From JAIBJN01 sp963847985 (lineage in GTDB: Bacteria; Actinomycetota; Thermoleophilia; Gaiellales; Gaiellaceae), in the NCBI GenBank assembly GCA_963847985.1, contig CAWKBS010000004.1:114562-178561 (forward strand): a DNA stretch of 64,000 nt. Reading direction: 5' to 3'. The position numbers and the translations under genes are program-made. A model generated the notes under the pieces. The model made no database searches. It had not been told where the DNA came from and saw only the letters and a program-made list of their open reading frames with translations. Position 1 is the stretch's first letter, and each line of letters starts with the position of its first letter. Positions 41,735 to 50,584 of the stretch are shown here, piece after piece.

Positions 41735-42749
41735 GTGAGCGCGGAGGCGAAGACCAAGCGGCGCTGGGGCCTCAGCCAGATCGCAGGCCGGGCGGCGTTC
41801 CTCATCATCGCGTTCATCTCGCTCTACCTTCTCTGGCCGAGCCTGGGCGAGGTCTTCGGCCAGTGGCGGTCCCTCTCGAGGCTCTCGCCACTCTGGATCG
41901 CCGTGGCGTTCGCCGTCGAGGCGCTCTCCTTCGTCGCGGTCTGGGAGCTCCAGCGAATCGCGCTGCAGACGAAGCGTTGGTTCCCGGTGGCAATGTCCCA
42001 GCTGGCGGGCAACGCATTCGGCAGGGTCATCCCGGGAGGCGTGGCGGCGGCAGGGACGCTCCAGTACCGGATGCTCGTCCGCGCCGGGCTGCCGGGCGCG
42101 CGCATCGCGTCCTCGCTGACGGCCGTCTCGGTGCTCCTCTTCGGCGCCGTGCTCGCGCTGCCGCTCCTGAGCCTGCCCGCGATCCTGGGCGGAACCCCGG
42201 TCGCGTCGGGCCTCGACGCGCGCGGCCTTCCTCGGCGCGGCCGTGTTCGTGCTCATGCTCGGCGCGGGCGCATCGGTCTTCATCTGGGACCGCCCGCTCG
42301 AGCTCGTCGGGAGAGGAGTCGAGTGGTTCGCCAACACGACCTTTCGGCGCAAGCGGCACGTGACCGGGCTGACCGACCACCTGCTCGCCGAGCGGGACGT
42401 CGTCCGCGTGACCTTCGGCCGCCGGTGGCAGGCGGCCGTCCTCGCCGCGGCCGGGAAGTCCATCTTCGACTACCTCGCGTTGATCGCCTGCCTCCGGGCC
42501 GTCGGTGCCGAGCCGAACCCGTCGCTCGTCCTCCTGGCCTACGTCGCCGGCGCACTGCTCGGGATGATTCCGTTCACCCCGGGCGGGCTCGGGTTCGTGG
42601 AGGCGGGCCTCGTCGGCCTGCTCGTCCTGGCGGGCGTCGGCGCGGCGAACGCCGCAGTCGCGACGCTGGCCTACCGGCTCGTGTCCTTCTGGCTCCCGAT
42701 CCCGATCGGCGGGCTGGCCTACGCCGGGTTCCGGCGCAAGTACCCCTGA
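41735..42749 (+). pseudogene. LPG synthase-type flippase-like membrane protein, broken by one extra base
   Basis: Codons 1-160 (RRWGLSQIAGRAAFLIIAF … AVSVLLFGAVLALPLLSLP) and a second frame from about 42222 (AAVFVLMLGAGASVFIWD … GMIPFTPGGLGFVEAGLVG) together give a complete UPF0104 protein of about 337 residues. They are in different frames; removing one base in GCGCGCGG at 42216-42225 joins them. The family resembles the membrane part of MprF and may move lipids. TAGGCT lies 7 bases before the GTG. No stop interrupts either part, so a sequencing error is likely. Confidence 0.82.
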
Positions 42750-42752
42750 GCT

Positions 42753-43501
42753 CTACTCGAGGGCGAGCTCGCCGCCGACCTCGAGCACGCGCACCTCGAC
42801 CTCCGGCGCCAGCTCGGCCGCGAGGCGCTCGAATGTCCACACGGGCTCGCGCAGGAACGCCGGGAGCCGCAGGCGGGTCGCCTGCACCGGGTAGTACGTG
42901 CCCCAGTGGATGGGCACGGCGACGCGCGGGCGCAGGAGCGCGAGCGCCTCGGCCGCCCGGCGCGGGTCGAGGTGCCCGGGCCCGAGCGACGGCCCCCAGC
43001 CCCAGATCGGCATGAGCGCCACGTCGAGACCGGCGCGAGGTCGGCCATCTCGGGGTAGATGTCGGTGTCGCCGGGGAAGTAGACGCGGCGGTCGCCCTCG
43101 AGGACGTAGCCGAGCGCCTCCGACTTCGCCCCGAGGACGCGGCTCGACTTGTGGTCGGCGCGGACGGCGCGCACCTCCACCTCCCCGACCTGCACGCTCT
43201 CGCCGGCCGTCAGCTCCTCCACGTTCGCGAAGCCGCTGCCGCGAACGACCCGGCCCCCTCCTTTCGGCACGACCACCCTGACGCCACGGTCGAGCCGGCG
43301 CAGCGAGGGCGGGTCGAGGTGGTCGTAGTGGAGGTGCGAGACGAGGACGGCGTCGAGGTCGGTCAGCGGCTCGTCGACGACCGGGGCGGCCCGGCGCAGG
43401 TGGAGGACCCGGCCGCGCAGGAGCGGATCGGTGAGCAGGCGCGCGCCGCCCAGCTCGAGGAGGACGGTGGAGTGCCCGAGCCAGCGCAGACGGTCAGGCA
43501 C
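42753..43501 (-). pseudogene. Metallo-beta-lactamase-fold hydrolase (UlaG-like), broken by one missing base
   Basis: The first 157 codons have the metal motif SHLHYDHLD (HxHxDH), LGHSTVLLELGG at the start and GDTDIYPEM. A frame shift then occurs in MADLAPG-LDVALMPIWGWG. Adding one C at 43030-43031 restores the second part (HLDPRRAAEALALL … VAVPIHWGTYYP), with the last metal-binding His. The whole would be about 249 residues. All ligands survive, so this may be a sequencing error. The start overlaps the upstream transporter gene. Confidence 0.84.
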
Positions 43502-44156
43502 GCGCTTCCCTCGGCCGTGGGCCGTCGAACACGTCCAGGCCCTCCGCCCGCTTGAGCCCGTTGGCGATCAGGTACGTGACGGGCGTGGCAAGCGTCTCCC
43601 ACGCGACCTTGATCGCCCAGGTCGTCACGATCGTCTCCGCGAGGGGCGCCCCCGTCCCCGCGAACGCGATCGTGACGAAGAGCGTCGAGTCGATCGCCTG
43701 GCCGACCACCGACGAGCCGATCGTCCTGCTCCACAGCCAGCGCCCGCCGGTGGCCACTTTCATGCGCGAGAGGACGTACGAGTTCGTCAGCTCGCCGGCG
43801 AGATAGGCAACGAGCGAGGCGACGAAGATCCGCCAGGTCGTGCCCAGGATCGCTTCGTACGCCTCCTCGTTCTCGGCCCAGAAGTCGGCCGCCGGCAGGC
43901 GCAGCGCGAGCTGGATCGCCGCGACCGCGAGCACGTTGCAGGCGAAGCCGAGGAGGATCACGCGGCGGGCGGCGCGGAAGCCGTAGACCTCGGTGAGCAC
44001 GTCGCCGAGCACGTAGGCGAGCGGGAACAGGACGTTCCCCGCGTCGAAGACGCGGCCGCCGACCTCCGCGAGCTTGACCGCGATGATGTTCGAGACGACC
44101 AGCGCCGTCACGAAGAACGCGGCGAGCGTGACGAAGCGCCACGAGAAGGAGGTCAC
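43494..44156 (-). CDS. yhhQ: Queuosine precursor transporter-type protein (YhhQ/DUF165)
   Basis: A 220-residue protein with six helices and the DUF165 pattern FVTALVVSNIIAVKLAEVGG, FPLAYVLGDVLTEVYGFRAARRVI (trimmed), ELTNSYVLSRMKV and GQAIDSTLFVTIAF. Members import queuosine precursors for tRNA modification. No other queuosine gene is visible in the window. The GTG overlaps the proline dehydrogenase stop (GTGA). Confidence 0.88.
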   Translation of the reverse strand: MTSFSWRFVTLAAFFVTALVVSNIIAVKLAEVGGRVFDAGNVLFPLAYVLGDVLTEVYGFRAARRVILLGFACNVLAVAAIQLALRLPAADFWAENEEAYEAILGTTWRIFVASLVAYLAGELTNSYVLSRMKVATGGRWLWSRTIGSSVVGQAIDSTLFVTIAFAGTGAPLAETIVTTWAIKVAWETLATPVTYLIANGLKRAEGLDVFDGPRPREARA

Positions 44157-45061
44157 GGCCAGAGCCTGCCGAGCGTGTCCCGCGCCACGTAGCCGGCGAT
44201 CTTCGGGTTCTCCTGCAGGCGCCGCAGCGAGTACTCGTACCACTTCCGGCCGTACGGGACGTAGATGCGAACCGTGTGCCCGCCCGCCGCCAGCTCGTCG
44301 GCCAGCTCCGCGCGGACGCCGAGCAGGAGCTGGAACTCGTAGCGCTCGGGCCCGAGGCCTCGCTCCCGGATGAGGTCGAGCGCGCCGGCGACGAGCACGT
44401 CGTCGTGCGTGGCCACCGCGACCTTGGCACCGCTTTCCCAGAGGGCAGCGATGGTCTCGGCGAAATTGAAGCGGATCGCCTCGTCGCCCTGGTAGGCGAT
44501 CTCCGCCGACTCGACGTAGATGCCCTTGCACACGCGCACGTTCGGCTCGAGCCCGGCCAGCTCGGCGACGTCGTCCAGCGTCCGCCGCAGCATCGCCTGG
44601 AGGACGATGCCGACGTTGTCGTGGCCGTCCGCCCGCAGCCGCCGGTAGAGGTCGAGCGTCGCGTTGGTCGTCGAGGAGTCCTCCATGTCGACGCGCACGA
44701 AGCGCCCGTGGCCGGCGGCGATCCGGGCGAGGGCCCGCACGCTCTCGGCGCAGAGCTCCGGGTCGACCGTGAGCCCGAGCCCGGTCAGCTTCACGCTCAC
44801 GTTCGCGTCGATCCCCTCCGCCTCGATCGTCGTCATCGCCAGCTCGTACTCCGCGCGGATCGCCAGCGCCTCCTCGGCCGAGGCGACCTCCTCGCCGAGG
44901 ACGTCGAGCGTCGCTTTCTTGCCGGCTGCGTTCAGCTCCCTGACGACGGCAACCGCGTCCGCGAGCTCCGGTCCAGCGATGTAGCGATCGGAGAGCCGCC
45001 TCACGACCCGCCTCGGGACGGCGGGAAGCACCCGGACGATCGCGCTGTCGAGGAGGGGCAA
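44153..45061 (-). CDS. putA: Proline dehydrogenase
   Basis: A 302-residue monofunctional PRODH. It has LTGLGLTVD, RVDMEDSSTTNATLDLYR, RRTLDDVAEL, VRVCKGIYVES, VATHDD, EFQLLLGVR, and the C-terminal VRIYVPYGRKWYEYSLRRLQENP (trimmed) that binds substrate and FAD. It oxidises proline to pyrroline-5-carboxylate. I chose the TTG that lies exactly 7 bases after TAGAAT. No P5C dehydrogenase gene is in the window. Confidence 0.93.
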   Translation of the reverse strand: MPLLDSAIVRVLPAVPRRVVRRLSDRYIAGPELADAVAVVRELNAAGKKATLDVLGEEVASAEEALAIRAEYELAMTTIEAEGIDANVSVKLTGLGLTVDPELCAESVRALARIAAGHGRFVRVDMEDSSTTNATLDLYRRLRADGHDNVGIVLQAMLRRTLDDVAELAGLEPNVRVCKGIYVESAEIAYQGDEAIRFNFAETIAALWESGAKVAVATHDDVLVAGALDLIRERGLGPERYEFQLLLGVRAELADELAAGGHTVRIYVPYGRKWYEYSLRRLQENPKIAGYVARDTLGRLWP

Positions 45062-45115
45062 GGCGGCGATTCTAGTTGTTGCGGCCGGCCCGGCCCGGCG
45101 CAACAATGGCCGTGG

Positions 45116-45421
45116 ATGGAGAACCACCTCGACCACCCGGACGCCCGCGAGGCGAGGCCGGAGCACCCGCGGCCGAGCGCGCGCGAGCTCGTCCTTGGGG
45201 CGCTCGTGGCGGCGCTCTTCGCGGCGGCCGTCGTCGTTGCCGCCATCCTCACGTTCGACGTCAATCCAGCAGGGCCGGTGATCGTCGTCGTCGCGGCGAT
45301 CGCCGCAGGCTCGTTCGCGTACCGCCGGGTCGGCGACGTCGCATTCAAGGCGGCCGCAGTGGGCCTCGTCCTGGGCGGGATCGTGGCGATCCTCTTCTGG
45401 CCCTTCTTCGACGTCTCGTAG
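45116..45421 (+). CDS. Small membrane protein, unknown function
   Basis: A 101-residue protein with a polar, Pro/Arg/Glu-rich N-terminus (ENHLDHPDAREARPEHPRPS) and three hydrophobic helices (VLGALVAALFAAAVVVAAILTF, trimmed; VIVVVAAIAAGSFAY; FKAAAVGLVLGGIVAILFWPF, trimmed). It ends 43 bases before acs. I do not recognise it. It is divergent from the proline dehydrogenase gene, with 54 bases between starts. Confidence 0.65.
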   Translation: MENHLDHPDAREARPEHPRPSARELVLGALVAALFAAAVVVAAILTFDVNPAGPVIVVVAAIAAGSFAYRRVGDVAFKAAAVGLVLGGIVAILFWPFFDVS

Positions 45422-45464
45422 CAGGCTCTATCCTTTCGCGCACCACCAGCCCGGGAGGGAAGCC

Positions 45465-47429
45465 GTGACGGAAGGCGCCCATGCGATCGACGCGCTCCTG
45501 CTCGAGGAGCGGCGGTACCCGCCGCCGCCGGAGTTCGCCGCCCAGGCGAACGCGCAGCCGGAGATCTACGACCGTGCGTTCGAGGAGTTCTGGGAGACCG
45601 AGGCGCGCGAGCGCATCTCGTGGTTCGAGCCGTTCACCGAGCTCTACGAGTGGGAGCTGCCGTACGCGAAGTGGTACCTCGGCGGGAAGCTGAACGTCTG
45701 CTTCAACTGCGTCGACCGCCACGTCGAGGCGGGGCTCGGCGACAAGGTCGCCTACCACTGGGAGGGCGAGCCCGAGGACGAGCGCCGAACGATCACGTTC
45801 GCCGACCTTCAGTCGGACGTCGTGCGCTTCGCGAACGCGCTCGCCGAGCTCGGCGTCGGCAAGGGCACGCCGGTTGGGATCTACATGGGGATGATTCCGG
45901 AGCTCCCGGTCTCGATGCTCGCGTGCGCGCGGCTCGGCGCGCCGCACACGGTCGTCTTCGGAGGCTTCAGCGCCGACTCGCTCTCCGACCGGCTCAACGA
46001 CATGGAGTGCGAGGTCCTGATCACGCAGGACGGCGGCTGGCGCAAGGGCGGCGAGGTGCCGCTCAAGCGCAACGCCGACGAGGCGCTCGACCGCTCACCG
46101 GGCGTGAAGACGTCCGTCGTCTGGCGTCGTGTCGGCAACGAGGTCGAGATGCGCGACGGCCGTGACGTCTGGGCGCACGAGCTCGTCGAGGGCAGGAGCG
46201 ACGACCCGGCCACATGCCCGTGCGAGCCGATGGACTCCGAGGATCTCCTCTACCTGCTCTACACGAGCGGCACGACCGCGAGGCCGAAGGGGATCGTCCA
46301 CACGACCGGCGGCTACCTCACCGGCGTCGCCGCGTCGCACCACTACATCTTCGACATCAAGCCGGACTCGGTGTACTGGTGCGCCGCCGACATCGGCTGG
46401 GTCACCGGCCACAGCTACATCGTCTACGGCCCGCTGGCGAACGCGACCACCGGCGTCCTCTACGAGGGCGTGCCCGACTTCCCCGACCGCGACCGCTGGT
46501 GGGCGATCGTCGAGCGCTACGGGGTGGACATCCTCTACACGGCCCCGACCGCCATCCGGGCGCACATGAAATGGGGCCCGGAGCACGCGGAGAAGCACGA
46601 CCTCTCCTCGCTGCGACTGCTGGGCTCGGTCGGCGAGCCGATCAACCCGGAGGCCTGGATCTGGTACCGCGAGCACATCGGCGCCGGGCGCTGCCCGATC
46701 GTGGACACGTGGTGGCAGACCGAGACGGGGATGGCGCTGCTCACGCCGCTCCCGGGCGTGACGACGACGAAGCCCGGCTCCGCCACGCGCCCGTTCCCCG
46801 GCGTCGACGCCGCCGTCGTCAACGACAAGGGCGAGGAGGTGCCGCCCGGCGGCGGGGGCTACCTCGTGCTGCGCCGGCCGTGGCCGGCGATGCTGCGCGG
46901 GATCTACAAGGATCACGACCGTTTCCTCGAGACCTACTGGAGCCGCTTCCCCGGCATGTACTTCGCCGGCGACGGCGCCCGCGTGGACGAGGACGGCGAC
47001 TTCTGGCTCATGGGGCGCGTCGACGACGTCATGAACGTCTCCGGCCACCGCATCTCGACGATCGAGGTCGAGAGCGCGCTCGTCGACCACCCGAAGGTGG
47101 CCGAGGCGGCCGTATGCGGGCGTAAGGACGAGACGACCGGCCAGGCCATCGTCGCCTTCGTCAGCCTCAAGGGCGGCGACGAAGGCTCGCCCGAGATGAT
47201 GGCCGAGCTGCGCGAGCACGTGGCCACGAAGATCGGGAAGATCGCGCGCCCGGCGAACATCGTCTTCACGCCCGAGCTCCCGAAGACGCGCTCCGGCAAG
47301 ATCATGCGCCGGCTCCTCAAGGACGTCTCGGAGAACCGGGCGCTGGGCGACACCACCACACTGGCCGATCCCACGGTGGTCGAGGAGATCAAGGACCGCG
47401 CCGTGGCGGAAGCCACGCAGGAGGGCTAG
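45465..47429 (+). CDS. acs: Acetyl-CoA synthetase
   Basis: A 654-residue AMP-forming acyl-CoA ligase that activates acetate. It has LYTSGTTARPKGIVHT (P-loop), TWWQTETGMALLTPLPG, the hinge GRVDDVMNVSGHRIST and the acetylation-site motif PKTRSGKIMRRLLKD, whose Lys is the usual target of Pat-type acetylases. GGGAGGGAAG lies just before the GTG. The GNAT gene that follows in the same reading frame is a candidate acetylase, but that is inference. Confidence 0.95.
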   Translation: MTEGAHAIDALLLEERRYPPPPEFAAQANAQPEIYDRAFEEFWETEARERISWFEPFTELYEWELPYAKWYLGGKLNVCFNCVDRHVEAGLGDKVAYHWEGEPEDERRTITFADLQSDVVRFANALAELGVGKGTPVGIYMGMIPELPVSMLACARLGAPHTVVFGGFSADSLSDRLNDMECEVLITQDGGWRKGGEVPLKRNADEALDRSPGVKTSVVWRRVGNEVEMRDGRDVWAHELVEGRSDDPATCPCEPMDSEDLLYLLYTSGTTARPKGIVHTTGGYLTGVAASHHYIFDIKPDSVYWCAADIGWVTGHSYIVYGPLANATTGVLYEGVPDFPDRDRWWAIVERYGVDILYTAPTAIRAHMKWGPEHAEKHDLSSLRLLGSVGEPINPEAWIWYREHIGAGRCPIVDTWWQTETGMALLTPLPGVTTTKPGSATRPFPGVDAAVVNDKGEEVPPGGGGYLVLRRPWPAMLRGIYKDHDRFLETYWSRFPGMYFAGDGARVDEDGDFWLMGRVDDVMNVSGHRISTIEVESALVDHPKVAEAAVCGRKDETTGQAIVAFVSLKGGDEGSPEMMAELREHVATKIGKIARPANIVFTPELPKTRSGKIMRRLLKDVSENRALGDTTTLADPTVVEEIKDRAVAEATQEG

Positions 47430-48362
47430 ATAGAGCTACGCCCGTTCATGGCTGCGGACGTCGACGCGGCAGCAGGGCTCCTTGCCGAGCGCCATGAGCG
47501 CCACCGCGCCACGGAGCCCCTGCTCGCGCCGGTGGACGACGCGCGCGCGGCGGTCAGGCGCGCGTGGGAGAAGGAGGGCACGAGCGGCGCGGTGGCCGTT
47601 CGCGACGGCGAGGTCGTCGGGTATCTGATCGGAAGCCTGGGCGAGAACGAGTGGTGGCGCCGCCACGTCTGGGTGGGGCTCGCCGGCCACGCAGCGACGG
47701 GCCCCGAGGTCGTCCGCGACCTCTACGCTGCCGCCGCCCAGCGCTGGGTGACCGCCGGCGCCGAGCTCCACGTTGCGCTCGTGCCCGCCGTCCCCGACCT
47801 GGTGGAGCCGTGGTTTCGGCTCGCGTTCGCGCACATGCAGGCCCACGGCCTGCGCGAGATCGACATCGAGCCGCGCCCCCTTCCACCCGACCTCACCGTC
47901 CGTGCGGGAGCCGTGGAAGACCTCCGCGCCGCGCCCGACCTCGTCGCCGAGATCTGGCGCCATCACACGGAGGCGCCGACCTTCACCGGCCTGACCCTGC
48001 CGTCCCCCGAGGTGTTCCTGGCGGACTGGGAGGAAACCCTCGACGCTCCCGGGACTGCCTACTTCGTCGCCGAGCTCGACGAGCGGGTGGTCGGCCACCT
48101 GCTTCTGGAGCGCGAGGAGCCCGACCTCGCACGGCCGCCCGGCTCCATCTACCTCGCAGTCGCCGCCACGAGGCCGGAGGCCCGCGGCCGCGGCGTCGGC
48201 CTCGCGCTGACGGAGCACGCGCTCCGCTGGGCGGCGAAAGCGGGCTACACGGCCATGCACACGGACTGGCGGGTCGCCAACCTGGAGTCCTCCCGCTTCT
48301 GGCCGCGCCGCGGCTTCCGGGAGACGTTCTACCGGGTGGCGCGCCGCGTCAACATCGGCTGA
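47430..48362 (+). CDS. Tandem GNAT acetyltransferase
   Basis: About 310 residues with two GNAT domains. The first spans about residues 1-150 and the second about residues 155-305, with the acetyl-CoA motif RPEARGRGVGLALTEHALRWA, trimmed. The codons before the first ATG read IELRPF, the typical first strand of a GNAT fold, and begin with ATA directly after the acs stop, 6 bases after AGGAGG. I therefore propose ATA as start; the ATG at 47448 is the conservative alternative and has no ribosome site. Confidence 0.78.
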   Translation: MELRPFMAADVDAAAGLLAERHERHRATEPLLAPVDDARAAVRRAWEKEGTSGAVAVRDGEVVGYLIGSLGENEWWRRHVWVGLAGHAATGPEVVRDLYAAAAQRWVTAGAELHVALVPAVPDLVEPWFRLAFAHMQAHGLREIDIEPRPLPPDLTVRAGAVEDLRAAPDLVAEIWRHHTEAPTFTGLTLPSPEVFLADWEETLDAPGTAYFVAELDERVVGHLLLEREEPDLARPPGSIYLAVAATRPEARGRGVGLALTEHALRWAAKAGYTAMHTDWRVANLESSRFWPRRGFRETFYRVARRVNIG

Positions 48363-48376
48363 GGCTGTGGGCTGAT

Positions 48377-48465
48377 CGTCACGATTTCGGCACGTTGCGT
48401 CACAGACACGCGCGCTTTTCCGCGTTAGGCTCGAAAGCGGGTGGTGGGCCGGGGTGCCCCTAGAG
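48377..48465 (+). repeat. Dispersed hairpin element, copy 3
   Basis: It matches copy 1 almost base for base from GCGCGCTTTTC to GGGGTGCCCCTAGAG, and copy 2 at the GTCACGATTTCGGCACG end. CGCTTT and AAAGCG arms are conserved. It lies between the stop of the GNAT gene on the plus strand and the stop of the LysE-type gene on the minus strand. As in the other copies, the GGGGTGCCCC end faces the minus-strand stop. Confidence 0.82.
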
Positions 48466-48473
48466 ACAGAGCG

Positions 48474-49115
48474 CTACTTGCGCTGAGGCCCGGAGAGCGC
48501 CGCCGTCACGCCCAGCCCGACCAGCACCGTTCCGGAGATCCAGCGCTCGGCGCGCAGGAAGCGCGGGTTGCCGCGCAGCCACCCCGACGCCGTGCCGGCG
48601 GCCAGCGCGTACATGCCGTCGCTGACGACCGCGATCAGGATGAAGAACACGCCGAGGATGAGGATCTGCAGACCGACCGAGCCCGCCTCGACGTTCACGA
48701 ACTGCGGGAGGAACGCGAAGAAGAAGAGCGCCGTCTTCGGATTCAGAACGTTGACGACGATCCCCTGCGCGAACAACCGGTCGAGACGGCGGGGTGGACG
48801 CTCGCCCGTCGTCTCGAACCGCTCGCGCGTCAGCAGCTTCCGCACTCCGAGGAAGATCAGGTACGCCGCACCGGCGAACTTGACGACGTTGAACGCCGTT
48901 GCCGACTGGAGCAGCAGCGCCGAGAGCCCGAGCGCCGCCGCGAAGACGTGCACGAGCCCGCCGACCTGCACGCCGAGCATGGAGACGAGGCCGGCGCCGC
49001 GGCCGTGCTCGATCGACTGCGCGACGATATAGAGCACCGCCGGGCCGGGAATGACGAGCAGGGCGATCGCCGCCGCTGCGAAGACGGCGAGCGTGCCGGG
49101 GTCCGGAAACGGCAC
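48474..49115 (-). CDS. LysE/RhtB-type amino acid exporter
   Basis: A 213-residue protein with six helices and the family motifs ALLVIPGPAVLYIVAQSIEHGRGAG (trimmed), VVKFAGAAYLIFLGVRKLL and the conserved ENPKT-like VLNPKTALFFFAFLPQFV. It probably exports an amino acid such as threonine or homoserine lactone-type compounds. The substrate is unknown. It is 18 bases downstream of a small hypothetical gene. Confidence 0.88.
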   Translation of the reverse strand: MPFPDPGTLAVFAAAAIALLVIPGPAVLYIVAQSIEHGRGAGLVSMLGVQVGGLVHVFAAALGLSALLLQSATAFNVVKFAGAAYLIFLGVRKLLTRERFETTGERPPRRLDRLFAQGIVVNVLNPKTALFFFAFLPQFVNVEAGSVGLQILILGVFFILIAVVSDGMYALAAGTASGWLRGNPRFLRAERWISGTVLVGLGVTAALSGPQRK

Positions 49116-49133
49116 GGCCGGCCTCGCGCCCTC

Positions 49134-49427
49134 CTACCGCTCCCGCATGAAGCCCTGGCGGGCCGCCGATACGAGCGCGACCGCCTCGGGGAAGAGCACG
49201 CGCATCCCGTCGCGGAGCGCGATCGCCTGCTCGTCCGCGGTGCCCTCGACGCTCATCCGCCCGAGAGCGGCGCCGGTCAGCTCGACGGCGGTGTTCAGGG
49301 TGAGGGTCGCAAACTGCTCGCGCTGCGACTCCTGCATCGCCTCGGTCTGCCGCTCGGCGAACTCGCGCAGGCCGCGCATCAGGTCTTCCGGGTCGCCTCC
49401 CAGCGGGAAGCCGAATCCGCCTTCCAT
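49134..49427 (-). CDS. Small hypothetical protein
   Basis: A 97-residue protein I do not recognise. It begins with a Gly-rich segment (MEGGFGFPLGGDPEDLM), then a helical, Gln/Glu-rich stretch (LREFAERQTEAMQESQREQF) and a second helix rich in Ala. No catalytic motif is visible. AAAGGA lies 5 bases before the ATG. It is probably co-transcribed with the LysE-type gene that follows. Confidence 0.65.
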   Translation of the reverse strand: MEGGFGFPLGGDPEDLMRGLREFAERQTEAMQESQREQFATLTLNTAVELTGAALGRMSVEGTADEQAIALRDGMRVLFPEAVALVSAARQGFMRER

Positions 49428-49468
49428 TGCGTCCTTTCGTCGCTCGCTCCACGTAATGTACGCGCACG

Positions 49469-49996
49469 ATGAGCTTCGCCGAGGAGCTGAACGCGCACAT
49501 CGCCAACGAGTACGCGGCGTCGCAGCAGTACGTGGCGATCGCCGTCTACTACGACCAGGAGACGCTCCCCGGGCTCGCCGCCCACTTCTACCGGCAGGCC
49601 GTGGAGGAGCGTAACCACGCGCACATGATCGTCCAGTACCTGCTCGACGCCGACGAGGCCGTGGCGATCCCCGCCGTGGCCGAGCCGAAGACGACCTTCG
49701 CCGACGCGGTCGAGCCCGTCCGGCTCGCGCTCGAGCAGGAGAAGCAGGTCACGGCGCAGATCAGCCGCCTCGCCTCGCTCGCCCGCGAGGAGGAGGATCT
49801 CGTGGGCGCGCAGTTCCTCGACTGGTTCCTGAAGGAGCAGCGCGAGGAGGTCGCGAGCATGTCCGACCTGCTCTCGATCGTCACCCGCGCCGCGGAGTCA
49901 AACCTGCTTCTCGCCGAGGACTACCTCTCGCGCACCGCGATCGGCGACGGCGGCGAGGACCCCTCCGCCCCGGCCGCGGCCGGCGGCGCGCTCTAG
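49469..49996 (+). CDS. ftn: Ferritin
   Basis: A 175-residue four-helix ferritin with the ferroxidase ligands in place: NEYAASQQYVAIAVYYD (Glu), EERNHAHMIVQYL (Glu, His) and the later EQEKQVTAQ and EEVASMSDLL helices. It stores iron. The C-terminal 25 residues are Gly/Ala/Pro rich and extend beyond the fold. No encapsulin gene is near. The ATG follows TAATGT by 9 bases and has no clear ribosome site. Confidence 0.9.
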   Translation: MSFAEELNAHIANEYAASQQYVAIAVYYDQETLPGLAAHFYRQAVEERNHAHMIVQYLLDADEAVAIPAVAEPKTTFADAVEPVRLALEQEKQVTAQISRLASLAREEEDLVGAQFLDWFLKEQREEVASMSDLLSIVTRAAESNLLLAEDYLSRTAIGDGGEDPSAPAAAGGAL

Positions 49997-50005
49997 GCGC
50001 CCTCC

Positions 50006-50584
50006 CTAGCCGAGCGGCACGCGATACCGGCTTTCGACGTCGTCGGCGAGCTCGTCCGACGCCGCGACTCCCGTCTTCATCGCCTCCGCGAACGGCGAGC
50101 CGCCGACCTCGCCGATCGCCTGCTCGAGCTTCGCAGCCGCCAGGCCAAGCTCATCGAGGTACGGCACGCTCGCGACGCGGGGTGCCGACCTCAGCGCGGC
50201 CTGGAGCTCGGCCGCGGCCACCTCGGCCTCCTCGATGCCCTCCGGGTTGTCGGTCAGGCGCAGCTCGACCAGCCGCGCGCGGAGCTCGCCGATCTCCCCG
50301 CCGCCGGCGCTCTCCTCGGCCAGCTCGACCATCGCCGCGATGGCGACGGCGTCGCGGACGAGCGTGCGGTCGGCAACGGGCTCACCGACGGCGTCGAGCG
50401 CGAGCCAGGTGCGCTCGCCGCCGCCCTCGTAGGCGCAGAGGTACACGCGAGACCCCGTGCCGGGCTCGGCAGGGATGACCGCGACGACCTCCTCGCCCTC
50501 GCCGGCGAGCGCCTGCGCGGCTTCGCGGGCGGCGCTCAGCTCCTCCTCGAGGCTCACGGGGCGCAAGAATAGCCGGGTGGTCAT
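50006..50584 (-). CDS. Hypothetical protein
   Basis: A 192-residue acidic protein I do not recognise. The N-terminus (RLFLRPVSLEEELSAAREAAQAL) and the tail are helical. The middle is a short beta segment (EEVVAVIPAEPGTGSRVYLCAYEG, trimmed) followed by RTWLALDAVGEPVADRTLVRD. No motif suggests an activity. Its ATG overlaps the start of the divergent methyltransferase gene by 8 bases, so one of the two starts may be misplaced. Confidence 0.65.
   Translation of the reverse strand: MTTRLFLRPVSLEEELSAAREAAQALAGEGEEVVAVIPAEPGTGSRVYLCAYEGGGERTWLALDAVGEPVADRTLVRDAVAIAAMVELAEESAGGGEIGELRARLVELRLTDNPEGIEEAEVAAAELQAALRSAPRVASVPYLDELGLAAAKLEQAIGEVGGSPFAEAMKTGVAASDELADDVESRYRVPLG

Noticed and set aside
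40104..41738. Very long plus-strand frame spanning the HdeD and AI-2E genes
   Set aside because: It reads through two genes in another frame and yields an Arg/Gly/Pro-rich shadow without any motif.
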